A stretch of 8,067 nucleotides of DNA from Pseudomonadota bacterium (GCA_005776735.1 SXOM01000528.1:1-8067), one strand, 5' to 3'; positions 1 to 6,381 are shown, counted from the stretch's first letter. Notes: generated by a model not told the origin, from the letters alone. Program-made: numbers and translations.

Positions 1-677
1 AGCCCGCGCGCCGCGGCCGCGCGCAGCACCCGCTCGGCTTCGGCGAGGGTGTAGGCGCCGCGGTCGCAGTAGACGTCGACCGCGTCGCACCACGGCGCCG
101 CGGCGTCGAGGAGCGGCCCGCAGAGCTGGTCGACCCAGGCGGCCCGGTCGTGGTCGCGCGGCACCGCGTGGGCGCCGAGGAACGTCGGGCTGACCCGCGG
201 CGCGCCCGACGCTTCGTGCACGATGCGGAGGCACCGCAGCTCATCGGCGAACGTGAGCCCGTAGCCCGACTTGACCTCGACCGTGGTGACCCCGAGGTCG
301 AGCATCGTGTCGAGCCGCGCCCGCAACAACGCGCGGAGGGTGGTGTCGGAGGCGGCCCGCGTCGCCGCCACGGTGACGTGGATGCCGCCGCCGCCTTCGA
401 GCAAGGTGGTGTACGACTCGCCGCCCAGTCGCCGCACGAAGTCGCCGAGCCGCGTGCCCGCCCAGAGGGCGTGGGTGTGGCAATCGACCAGTCCAGGGGT
501 CGCGATGAGGCCACGCCCGTCGATCAACTCGGCACCATCGAGCTTCTCGCGCGGCGGCGCCCCGACGTGGACCACCCTGCCGTCGGCGATGACCACATCG
601 GCCTCGGCCAGAACCCGCGTACCCGTCCACACACCGCTGACCTTCTGGATGTGCAGCGGCGGCTTTTCGCTTGCCAT
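1..677 (-). CDS. hutI: Imidazolonepropionase HutI, partial (N-terminal 225 residues)
   Basis: Reading the minus strand from ATG 677-675 gives an open frame to the window edge; the C-terminal part (roughly 45% of a usual ~400-residue HutI) is outside. HutI is the amidohydrolase that opens 4-imidazolone-5-propionate to N-formimidoyl-glutamate, step three of histidine degradation, in the cytoplasm. Visible signatures are the amidohydrolase metal motif PGLVDCHTHALWAG (residues 61-74, His67 and His69), the glycine-rich LEGGGGI (93-99), EVKSGYGL (134-141) and FLGAHAVP (166-173), which together are diagnostic of HutI rather than dihydroorotase or other amidohydrolases. The later metal ligands (a His and an Asp in the C-terminal half) cannot be checked. 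An in-frame ATG five codons upstream (692-690) is an alternative start; neither has a strong Shine-Dalgarno. It diverges from the lipoprotein gene at 723. No other hut gene is visible here. Confidence 0.95.
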   Translation of the reverse strand, partial: MASEKPPLHIQKVSGVWTGTRVLAEADVVIADGRVVHVGAPPREKLDGAELIDGRGLIATPGLVDCHTHALWAGTRLGDFVRRLGGESYTTLLEGGGGIHVTVAATRAASDTTLRALLRARLDTMLDLGVTTVEVKSGYGLTFADELRCLRIVHEASGAPRVSPTFLGAHAVPRDHDRAAWVDQLCGPLLDAAAPWCDAVDVYCDRGAYTLAEAERVLRAAAARG

Positions 678-722
678 CGGCGCTACCGGCATGCTACCAC
701 GCGGGGTCGATCGAGGTACACC
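678..722. promoter_or_regulatory. Short divergent intergenic region with a GGTAGC direct repeat
   Basis: These 45 bp separate the starts of hutI (minus) and the Asp-Thr lipoprotein (plus), so at least one promoter must lie here or inside the hutI 5' end. GCTACC occurs at 682-687 and again at 693-698, spaced 11 bp (about one helical turn), flanking the palindrome GCATGC (689-694). A second perfect palindrome, TCGATCGA, lies at 707-714. On the plus strand TTGCCA (671-676) is followed 17 bp later by CTACCA, only a weak sigma-70-like pair. CGAGG (713-717) is the plausible ribosome-binding site for ATG 723. Regulatory function is inferred from position only. Confidence 0.35.
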
Positions 723-1634
723 ATGACCCTGTCCCGCTATTTCGGCCTCGTGCTGTTCGCGACCGCCTGCACCGGCAACAGCTACACCAACACGCCGCCG
801 TCCTTCGCCGACGAGGACACCTCCGAGACGGACACCGACACCGACACGGACACCGACACGGATACCGACACGGACACGGATACCGACACGGACACCGATA
901 CCGACACGGACACCGACACCGACACCGACACCGACACGGGCGGGAGCGACCCGCTGTGCGAGAACTCCTGGTACGGCATCCACTACGCGCCGTACCACCG
1001 CGAGTACGACATCGAGCTGAACCTGCTCAGCCTCGGCGGCGGGTCGGGCACGGCCTACCAGGAAGACTACGGCACCGGGTTCGACGGCAACGGCGACAAG
1101 GTGTGGGTGATGATCGACCAGGCCGAGGCCGGCGGCACCGGGTGGGACGGCGAGGAGTACATCGCCTGCTCCAACCGCAGCGGCGAAGAGGGCCTGTTCA
1201 TGACCCAGTGGGACATGTCCATCCTCATGCAGGGCAGCGCGATGGCCAACCCGTTCGCGGAGATCTCGCCCCCCCGCAAGATCTTCCCGGCGGAGTACGA
1301 GGTCGGCGGCGCCGGCTCGTGGTCCTACAGCGACAGCGCCACGATCACCGAAGCGAGCTTCGGGGGCGGCACGGCCACCTCCGAGGGCACCTACGTCGAG
1401 GACGGGTACGAGGACGTGGTCATCAAGGGCACGAGCTACTCGGCCTACAAGCTGGTCCACACGTTCACGGTGACCATCAGCGCGTCGATGGTCAACGAGT
1501 CGGTCAACGGCCAGCAGGAGCTGTGGTACGTCAACGGGCTCGGCCTGGTCAAGGAGCGCAACGTCAACACCGACGACGGCTCCACCATCCTCAGCCGCGA
1601 CCTGACGAGCTACACCGGCCTGACGCCGCTCTAG
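723..1634 (+). CDS. Lipoprotein with an 18-unit Asp-Thr linker, unknown function
   Basis: The product is 303 residues. The frame is open far upstream, but ATG 723 is chosen because it gives a lipoprotein signal peptide (Arg5, hydrophobic residues 6-15, ending FATAC with lipidated Cys16) and has CGAGG six bases upstream; the upstream extension is antisense to hutI. Residues 37-72 are an uninterrupted (Asp-Thr)18 tract, an acidic, probably extended spacer that would hold the C-terminal domain away from the membrane. Residues 79-303 form a Tyr/Trp/Gly-rich domain with Cys79 and Cys149 (possible disulfide) and a C-terminal part around 242-290 reading YKLVHTFTV ... QQELWYVNGLGLVKE, a beta-rich pattern seen in exported hypothetical proteins where a Trp-Tyr-Val strand precedes 'GLGLVKE'. 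I do not recognise a named family with certainty. It is likely cotranscribed with the gene at 1644. The site is presumably the outer or inner membrane, facing the periplasm or the surface. Confidence 0.88.
   Translation: MTLSRYFGLVLFATACTGNSYTNTPPSFADEDTSETDTDTDTDTDTDTDTDTDTDTDTDTDTDTDTDTDTDTGGSDPLCENSWYGIHYAPYHREYDIELNLLSLGGGSGTAYQEDYGTGFDGNGDKVWVMIDQAEAGGTGWDGEEYIACSNRSGEEGLFMTQWDMSILMQGSAMANPFAEISPPRKIFPAEYEVGGAGSWSYSDSATITEASFGGGTATSEGTYVEDGYEDVVIKGTSYSAYKLVHTFTVTISASMVNESVNGQQELWYVNGLGLVKERNVNTDDGSTILSRDLTSYTGLTPL
831..938 (+). repeat. Hexanucleotide tandem repeat (GAY ACS)18 encoding (Asp-Thr)18
   Basis: Eighteen in-frame copies of a 6-bp unit, GACACC, GACACG or GATACC, run without interruption. 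The wobble variants are ordered: GATACC occurs at units 6, 9 and 12, so a period of 18 bp is superimposed, and units 5-7 are identical to units 8-10. Because the unit is 6 bp, copy-number change lengthens or shortens the linker without shifting frame. The opposite strand would read Val-Ser repeats, which are a shadow. Confidence 0.95.
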
Positions 1635-1643
1635 AGGTTCGCC

Positions 1644-2021
1644 ATGTGGTTGTCTCTCGCCCTCTCCCTGGCCCACGCCGACACGCACGTGCCGATGTTC
1701 GTCAAGGACCCGCAGTACACCAAGGCCCCGTTCGAAGGGATGGAGCGCCTGTACGTCGACCCGGCCACCACCGTGGCCCAGGTCAAGCCGCTCGCCGCTC
1801 GCCCCACGGGCGAGCGGGTGCTCGACCAGCCGGGCACGGGCAAGCTGGTCTTCACCAACCCGCTCAACCAGTGGGCCGAGCTCACGGTCAACGGCGTGAA
1901 GCTCGGCACGATCGGCCCCTTCGCGACCTGCAACCTCGAGGGGTTCGGCGCGGGCTGGTACCAGGTCGACGCGTGGGTCACCACGGGCCTCACCCGCCAC
2001 TTCGCGGTGGAAGTCAAGTAG
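1644..2021 (+). CDS. Small secreted protein with a PEGA-like beta domain, unknown function
   Basis: The product is 125 residues. The start is forced: the preceding gene ends with TAG at 1632-1634 in the same reading frame, and only three codons, none of them a start, separate that stop from ATG 1644; AGAGG (1634-1638) is the ribosome-binding site. The N-terminus MWLSLALSLAHA with cleavage after Ala12 is a short signal peptide lacking the usual basic residue. The mature protein has a Pro-rich first half and a C-terminal part (about 66-125: LVFTNPLNQWAELTVNGVKLG, then GFGAGWYQVDAW) that resembles PEGA-type small beta domains (a Val-Asn-Gly turn, a Gly-rich turn, then a Tyr-x-Val strand). There is a single Cys96. 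It is probably in one operon with the Asp-Thr lipoprotein and may act with it in the periplasm; that is inferred from adjacency. Domain assignment is tentative. Confidence 0.82.
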   Translation: MWLSLALSLAHADTHVPMFVKDPQYTKAPFEGMERLYVDPATTVAQVKPLAARPTGERVLDQPGTGKLVFTNPLNQWAELTVNGVKLGTIGPFATCNLEGFGAGWYQVDAWVTTGLTRHFAVEVK

Positions 2022-2099
2022 CGGTCGGCGTCGCCCCGACGCGCGTCGCGCGCCGGACCCTGCCCGACGACCGACCGGTCGCGGCGCGACGCCCCCGAG
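2022..2099. terminator. Convergent gap with possible bidirectional stem-loops
   Basis: The gap lies between the stops of the plus-strand secreted protein and minus-strand glgC. It contains a 6-bp stem with a 3-nt loop (GCGTCG 2028-2033 / CGACGC 2037-2042), the palindrome CGACCGGTCG (2072-2081) and an 8-bp inverted repeat spanning most of the gap (GGCGTCGC 2027-2034 / GCGACGCC 2086-2093). No U-tract follows on either strand, so intrinsic termination is only a positional inference in very GC-rich DNA. Confidence 0.3.
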
Positions 2100-3380
2100 C
2101 TACCCGCCGACGATGGTGCCGTCGGGGAGCGTGGCGTCCTTGGGCACGATGACGATGCCGTCGCGCTGCACCCACCCGTCGCCGTCGGCGTCGGGCGCCC
2201 CGGCGATGCCGCGGAGCACACAGTTCGCGCCTACCCGCGCGTTCTTGTCGATGATGGCGCGCTCGACGACGGTGTGGGGGCCGATGCCGATGGGGAGGAT
2301 GCCGCGGGCGAGGTTGTCGGCGCGGAGCGGATCGTCCTCGTAGTAGTCCGCCCCCATCATGATGACGTCCCGCAGGCGGGCGCCGCGCTGGATGCGGCTG
2401 CGAATGCCGATGACCGCGCGATCGAGCGACGCCCCGAAGAGCAGGCACCCGTCGCTCACGATGCTCTGGCTGACCGTCGCGTCGAGGAACTTGGTGGCCG
2501 GCAAGAACCGCTGCCGCGTGTAGATGGGGGCGCCCGGCATGTGGAAGCGGAACGGAGGCTCCTCGGCGGTGAGCGCGAGGTTGGCCTCGAAGAAGCTCTC
2601 GATCGTGCCGATGTCGCGCCAGTACCCGTCGAAGTGATGGGCCATCACTCGCTTGTCGGCCACCATGCGCGGCAGGATGTCCTTGCCGAAGTCGAGGTTG
2701 TCCGGGTTGGCGAGGGCCTCGCGCAGCGCGTCGAGGCGGAACAGGTACACCCCCATGTTCACCAGGTAGTCTTCGTCGCCGAGCCCCCAGCGCTCGCGCA
2801 GCTCGACCGGCGGGAGGACGTCGCGGATGTCCTCGGTGGCCTTGGGCTTTTCGCGGAAGGTGCGGATTCGCCCCACGGCGTCGGCGTAGAGCACCCCGAG
2901 CCCGGTGACCTCGGCGCGGGGCACCTTGATGACCGACACGGTGGCGTCGGCCTGGCTGTCGACGTGGCGGTCGTAGATCTCGCGGTAGTCCATGCGGTAC
3001 AGGTGGTCGCCGCTGAGGATGAGCACGTGCTCGGTGCCCGCCGCTTCGAGCCGGCGGAGCTGCTTGCGCACCGCGTCGGCGGTGCCCTGGAACCAGTCGG
3101 AGTGGTCGTCGGTCTGCTCGGCGGCGAGCACGTCGACCCCGCCCTGGCCGAAGATGTCGAACCGATAGGTCTGCGCGATGTGGGCGTTGAGCGATGCGCT
3201 GTTGAACTGGGTGAGCACCGCGATGTGGCGGAATCCCGAGTTGATGGCGTTGCTCAACGTGATGTCGATGAGGCGATACTTGCCGCCGAGGGGGACCGCC
3301 GGCTTGGCGCGGTGGCGCGTGAGCGGCGAGAGCCGGGATCCACGACCGCCGCCCAGGATCAGCGTGTAGACGCGTGCCAT
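2100..3380 (-). CDS. glgC: Glucose-1-phosphate adenylyltransferase (ADP-glucose pyrophosphorylase)
   Basis: The product is 426 residues, the normal full length. It makes ADP-glucose and pyrophosphate from ATP and glucose-1-phosphate, the committed step of glycogen synthesis, in the cytoplasm. Visible motifs: nucleotide-binding GGGRGSRL (10-17) and RAKPAVPLGGKYRLIDI (24-40); WFQGTADAV (96-104); SGDHLYRMDY (123-132) with the metal-binding Asp125; glucose-1-phosphate loop FREKPK (175-180); YWRDIGTIESFFEANL (253-268); then a left-handed beta-helix domain to the C-terminus. MMGADYYE (341-348), IIDKNARVG (376-384) and GIVIVPKDATLPDGTIV (408-424) resemble the cyanobacterial/plant enzymes rather than the E. 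coli type, and Lys379 and Lys414 fall where the Anabaena 3-phosphoglycerate-activator lysines lie. ATG 3380-3378 is preceded by GAGG with 5-nt spacing. No other glycogen genes are adjacent. It shares a divergent 80-bp region with the lipoprotein gene at 3461. Confidence 0.97.
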   Translation of the reverse strand: MARVYTLILGGGRGSRLSPLTRHRAKPAVPLGGKYRLIDITLSNAINSGFRHIAVLTQFNSASLNAHIAQTYRFDIFGQGGVDVLAAEQTDDHSDWFQGTADAVRKQLRRLEAAGTEHVLILSGDHLYRMDYREIYDRHVDSQADATVSVIKVPRAEVTGLGVLYADAVGRIRTFREKPKATEDIRDVLPPVELRERWGLGDEDYLVNMGVYLFRLDALREALANPDNLDFGKDILPRMVADKRVMAHHFDGYWRDIGTIESFFEANLALTAEEPPFRFHMPGAPIYTRQRFLPATKFLDATVSQSIVSDGCLLFGASLDRAVIGIRSRIQRGARLRDVIMMGADYYEDDPLRADNLARGILPIGIGPHTVVERAIIDKNARVGANCVLRGIAGAPDADGDGWVQRDGIVIVPKDATLPDGTIVGG

Positions 3381-3460
3381 ACGAACCTCGTCGCCGTCAG
3401 CCTATCCGCCCGGGGCACGCGGCGCGGCGCGGCCGCGTTAGCTCTGGCGACGAGGCAACC
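3381..3460. promoter_or_regulatory. Divergent region between glgC and a lipoprotein gene, with a mirrored ribosome-binding leader
   Basis: These 80 bp hold the 5' leaders of both genes. CCTCGTCGCC (3386-3395) and GGCGACGAGG (3446-3455) are a perfect 10-bp inverted repeat, so each gene carries the identical leader GGCGACGAGG followed by 5 nt and ATG. The GAGG is the Shine-Dalgarno in both. No convincing -35/-10 pair was found between them; GGATAG on the minus strand and GTTAGC on the plus strand are only weak -10-like candidates. Confidence 0.5.
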
Positions 3461-4078
3461 ATGCTCCTGCTGCTCGGCCTTTCTGCGTGCGACACCCCGG
3501 AAGAGACGCACGGCCCCGACCTGGCCGGCACGGTCACCGCCGACGACGGCGCCACCGCCGAGGTCGTGGCGACGCAGGCCTTCGTCGCCGGCAACGGCGC
3601 CGCGGCCCGGTGGCTGGTCACCGCCAACGCCGACGCCACCTGCGCCGACGCCGCCGCGTACTACGGCAACGACGCCGACTTCAACGCGGCCGACGTGGCG
3701 TCGGCCGGCCACTGCATGCTCGACCTGTGGGCCACCACCTACGACGGCGCCGGCAACTACGACGGCAGCGCCGACGTGACCGTCACCCTGGCGTGCGCGA
3801 TGGACGACGGCGCGTGGGTCTACGAGACGCGCACGGGCCGCAAGGCCTGGTACTACGACGGCCCCTACTGGACGGGTTCGCCGGTGGGCCTGTTGGACTA
3901 CGCGCTGGAGCTCGGCGCGGTCGAAGAGGACGCGGCGGCCGAGTTCACGCTCACGATCGAGGGCTTCGACGGGCGCTACCCCTATGACAACGACGAACCC
4001 GAGGCCGACCCCGCCACCGGCACGGTCTCCGGCTGGGTGTCCGCCGAGTGGTGTGGCGACATGGACGCGGCGCTCTGA
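3461..4078 (+). CDS. Small lipoprotein of unknown function
   Basis: The product is 205 residues. ATG 3461 is chosen because GAGG (3452-3455) lies 5 nt upstream and it gives a canonical lipobox GLSAC with lipidated Cys10. The only other in-frame start upstream, GTG 3374, overlaps the glgC start codon and would prepend 29 Arg-rich residues. The signal peptide is therefore unusually short (9 residues) and has no basic n-region, as in the neighbouring gene at 1644. The mature part is acidic and Ala/Asp/Gly-rich, with Cys61, Cys85, Cys112 and Cys198 (up to two disulfides), aromatic clusters (WYYDGPYW 130-137; GRYPYDND 171-178) and strand-like stretches such as ADVTVTLACAM (104-114) and EFTLTIEGFDG (161-171), suggesting a beta-sandwich. 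No family recognised. It overlaps the FG-GAP gene that follows, which suggests translational coupling and possibly a joint role at the cell surface. Confidence 0.8.
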   Translation: MLLLLGLSACDTPEETHGPDLAGTVTADDGATAEVVATQAFVAGNGAAARWLVTANADATCADAAAYYGNDADFNAADVASAGHCMLDLWATTYDGAGNYDGSADVTVTLACAMDDGAWVYETRTGRKAWYYDGPYWTGSPVGLLDYALELGAVEEDAAAEFTLTIEGFDGRYPYDNDEPEADPATGTVSGWVSAEWCGDMDAAL

Positions 4079-5397
4079 AGCCGGGCCGGGCGGCTGGCCT
4101 GGGGGTGGCCCTCGCGGCGCTCGGCTGCGACACCGACGCCTCGGGCGGCGCTTTCCCGTCGGCCGACCTCGTCCGCTTCGACGGCGCCGCGCTGGGCGAG
4201 GGCACCTACGATCCGCGTGACGGCCAGGTGGTGATCCAGCAGACCACCGACGCCGACCACGACTGGTCGCTGGCGGTGCACGAGGGGCGGGTCCTGGTCG
4301 GCGTCCCTGCGCTCGGCGAGCTGCGAGCCTACGCGCTCGACGGCACCGATCCCGTCGACGGGGAGCTCGTCGCCAGCGGTGCGGCCAGCGCCCGCTTCGG
4401 GGAGAGCGTTTCGGCGCGGGGCTCCCGCTGGGTGGTGGGCGCCCCCGACACCAACGCCGGGCCTGACGCGGCGCAGGCGGGCGAGGTGCGGGTGGGCAGC
4501 TCGCCGGTGGCGACCCTCACCGGCAGCCGCGCGCAGGGTCGCCTGGGACGCGCGGTGGCGGCCTGCGGCGACCTCGACGGCGACGGCATCGCCGACCTCG
4601 CGGCCGCCGCGCCGTGGGAGGCGTCGTTGTCGGGGCGCGTGTACGTGACCGCGGCCGAGGCCAGCGGCACCTTGTCGCCCGCCGCGGCGGTGGAGTCCAC
4701 CGACGTCGACGCCCAGTTCGGCGCGGCGCTCGCGTGCGGCGACGACCTCTTCGGCGAGGCGACCGCCGACCTCGCCGTCGGGGCCCCGTTCGGCGGGAAG
4801 CCGGCCGACGCCGACACGGCGGTCGCGTGGGTGACCGAGGGTTTCGTGGCGTTGTTCGACGCCGACGCGCTCAGCACCGGGGTCGCCGCGCAGACGTTGG
4901 TGGTGGGCACCGGCGAGCCCGACGCGTTCGGCGCGGCGGTGGCCACGTGTCACCTGCGCGAGTCCGCCTACGCCGATCTCGTGGTCGGGGCGCCGCTCGC
5001 GCGCGACGGCGACGGCGTGGTGTACGTGTACTCGGGCGCCGCGGGGGTGGGCACCAACCCCAACCCGTCGATCAGCCTGCGGGGCACCGCGGGCAACGGC
5101 CGGTTCGGCGCGGCGCTCGCGTGCGGCGACCTCGACGGCGACGGCCTGGACGAGCTCTTCGTCGGCGCGCCCGGCGTCGACGATCCCGGGGGCCTCGACG
5201 AGGTCGGGGCGTTGTACGTCTTCGACGGGCTCGGGACCACGGCCGGCACGCTGACCGCGGCCGACGCCCACCGGGTCTTCACGGCCGACCGCGCCTACCT
5301 GCGGACCGGCGCGCGCTTCACCGTCGGCGACCTCGATGGCGACGCGCTCGTGGAGCTGGTGCTGGTGGTCCGCCAGAAGGCGCGCAGCGACGAGTGA
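4048..5397 (+). CDS. FG-GAP repeat lipoprotein, seven-bladed beta-propeller
   Basis: The product is 449 residues. The N-terminus has basic residues (Arg4, Arg7, Lys11, Arg14), a hydrophobic AAGLGVALAALG stretch (15-26) and Cys27, a plausible lipoprotein signal. Start choice is uncertain: GTG 4048 and GTG 4051 are adjacent, neither has a strong Shine-Dalgarno, and both overlap the preceding gene by about 30 bp; the next GTG (4105) would leave too short a signal. The body carries repeated FG-GAP/integrin-alpha-like blades at about 70-97, 117-150, 166-200, 223-270, 293-328, 352-392 and 421-442, each with an FGxxV/A strand and a VGAP-type strand. That makes seven, the number that closes a propeller. 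Calcium-loop motifs DLDGDG occur in blades 3 and 6 (175-180, 361-366) and DLDGDA in blade 7 (428-433); the others have lost them. Such proteins sit on the surface or in the periplasm and mediate binding; the ligand here is unknown. The protein ends directly after blade 7. Confidence 0.88.
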   Translation: MVWRHGRGALKPGRAAGLGVALAALGCDTDASGGAFPSADLVRFDGAALGEGTYDPRDGQVVIQQTTDADHDWSLAVHEGRVLVGVPALGELRAYALDGTDPVDGELVASGAASARFGESVSARGSRWVVGAPDTNAGPDAAQAGEVRVGSSPVATLTGSRAQGRLGRAVAACGDLDGDGIADLAAAAPWEASLSGRVYVTAAEASGTLSPAAAVESTDVDAQFGAALACGDDLFGEATADLAVGAPFGGKPADADTAVAWVTEGFVALFDADALSTGVAAQTLVVGTGEPDAFGAAVATCHLRESAYADLVVGAPLARDGDGVVYVYSGAAGVGTNPNPSISLRGTAGNGRFGAALACGDLDGDGLDELFVGAPGVDDPGGLDEVGALYVFDGLGTTAGTLTAADAHRVFTADRAYLRTGARFTVGDLDGDALVELVLVVRQKARSDE

Positions 5398-5595
5398 CCG
5401 ACAGGCGGGCGCCGCGCGACCGGCTGGACGGCCGCCGAGGCCGCCCGGCGCCCGGCGCCCTACGTCACGCCCATCCCGCTCTCCGCGTGTGGCTCCCGCC
5501 GCGCCGCGCGGTCGCGCCGCGCCGAGGCCCCGGAACACGTCGTTGACCGTTCGGACGGGCGCGGCCGGGCCGCGTCGAATAACGCGGCGACCTCC
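5398..5595. other. Intergenic gap with GC-rich inverted repeats
   Basis: This 198-bp gap lies between the FG-GAP gene and the phosphatase gene. GGGCGCC (5407-5413) can pair with either of two tandem GGCGCCC copies (5447-5453, 5454-5460), a possible terminator for the upstream gene. Near the right side CGCGGC-CGG-GCCGCG (5560-5574) is a 6-bp stem with a 3-nt loop. TTGACC (5543-5548) matches a -35 well, but the AT-rich GAATAA (5577-5582) sits 28 bp away, too far for a standard sigma-70 promoter. No coding frame with a good start and ribosome-binding site was found. Confidence 0.3.
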
Positions 5596-6378
5596 ATGGA
5601 CTCCCCGATGCAGGACCTCCTCCGGATCGCCGTCGCCGCGGCGCACGAAGCGGGCGCCGCCGTGCGCGGCTACTACCAGGACAGCTACACGGTGAAAGAA
5701 AAGGGCGTCGACAACCCGCTCACCGACGCCGACCTCGCCAGCGACCGCATCCTGGAGGACCACCTGCGGCGTCGTTTCCCCGACCACGGGTGGCTGTCGG
5801 AGGAGTCGGTCGCCGACCCCGCGCGCCTGGAGAAGGAGTGGGCGTGGATCGTCGACCCGCTCGAAGGCACCAAGGAGTTCACGCTCGGCATCCCCGAATT
5901 CGTGGTCAGCATCGGCCTGGTGCACCGCGGCGAAGCCCGGCTCGGCGTCTTGTACAACCCCATCAAGGACGAGCTGTTCGCCGGCGTGGTCGGCGAAGGT
6001 GCGACGTTCAACGGCGCGCCCTGCCGCGTGTCCAGCCACGCGGCGCTCGTCGGGGCGCGGGCGGTCTGTTCGCGTACAGAGATGAAGAAGGGCTGGTTCG
6101 ACAAATGGAAGGGCCAGATCGAGCCCATTCCCGTCGGCTCGGTGGCCTACAAGTTCGGCCTGGTGGCCGCCGGTCGGGCGGAGACCACGTTCACGCCCCA
6201 ACCGCGCAACGAGTGGGACATCTGCGGGGGCGTGGCGGTGGTGATCGCCGCGGGGGGGCGTTGCACCGATGGTTCCGGCGCGCCGTACCGCTTCAACCGC
6301 CCGGATCCGCTCCACCAGGGGGTCTGCGCGAGCAACGGCCTGGTGCACGATGCGATCCTCGGCCTGATGCGGGAGTAG
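5596..6378 (+). CDS. Inositol monophosphatase-family phosphatase (CysQ-like)
   Basis: The product is 260 residues, the normal length. The family uses two or three Mg2+ ions to hydrolyse small phosphate esters such as inositol-1-phosphate or 3'-phosphoadenosine-5'-phosphate in the cytoplasm. Visible motifs: VDNPLTDADLASD (38-50), WLSEE (66-70, metal-binding Glu), WIVDPLEGTKEF (84-95), GSVAYKFGLVAAG (181-193) and NEWDICGGVAVVIAAGG (205-221, with Asp208 the C-terminal metal ligand). GTKEF followed by EFVVSIGLV is closer to CysQ-type members than to the GTxNF of inositol phosphatases, so the substrate is left open. Residue 90 is Glu where the family almost always has Asp (DPLDGT). ATG 5596 is used; ATG 5608 (Met5) is equally possible, and neither has a clear Shine-Dalgarno. 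The stop is 3 bp before the exporter gene, so the two are probably one transcript. Confidence 0.9.
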   Translation: MDSPMQDLLRIAVAAAHEAGAAVRGYYQDSYTVKEKGVDNPLTDADLASDRILEDHLRRRFPDHGWLSEESVADPARLEKEWAWIVDPLEGTKEFTLGIPEFVVSIGLVHRGEARLGVLYNPIKDELFAGVVGEGATFNGAPCRVSSHAALVGARAVCSRTEMKKGWFDKWKGQIEPIPVGSVAYKFGLVAAGRAETTFTPQPRNEWDICGGVAVVIAAGGRCTDGSGAPYRFNRPDPLHQGVCASNGLVHDAILGLMRE

Positions 6379-6381
6379 GCG

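Noticed and set aside
150..722. Upstream in-frame extension of the Asp-Thr lipoprotein
   Set aside because: It lies antisense to hutI, is Arg-rich, and would bury the lipoprotein signal peptide at residue ~190.
831..938. CRISPR-like array
   Set aside because: The 6-bp units are contiguous with no spacers and are in frame within a gene.
782..979. Minus-strand Val-Ser repeat protein
   Set aside because: It is the antisense reading of the Asp-Thr repeat, with no ribosome-binding site or independent support.
671..2152. A 493-codon plus-strand frame
   Set aside because: It is a +1 shadow of the two exported-protein genes, rich in Arg, His and Gly with no recognisable domain.
3374..3460. GTG 3374 as start of the small lipoprotein
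   Set aside because: It overlaps the glgC start, adds an Arg-rich 29-residue extension, and ignores the well-placed GAGG before ATG 3461.
2274..3779. A 501-codon plus-strand frame opposite glgC
   Set aside because: It is antisense to an unmistakable glgC and ends in Pro/Thr low complexity.
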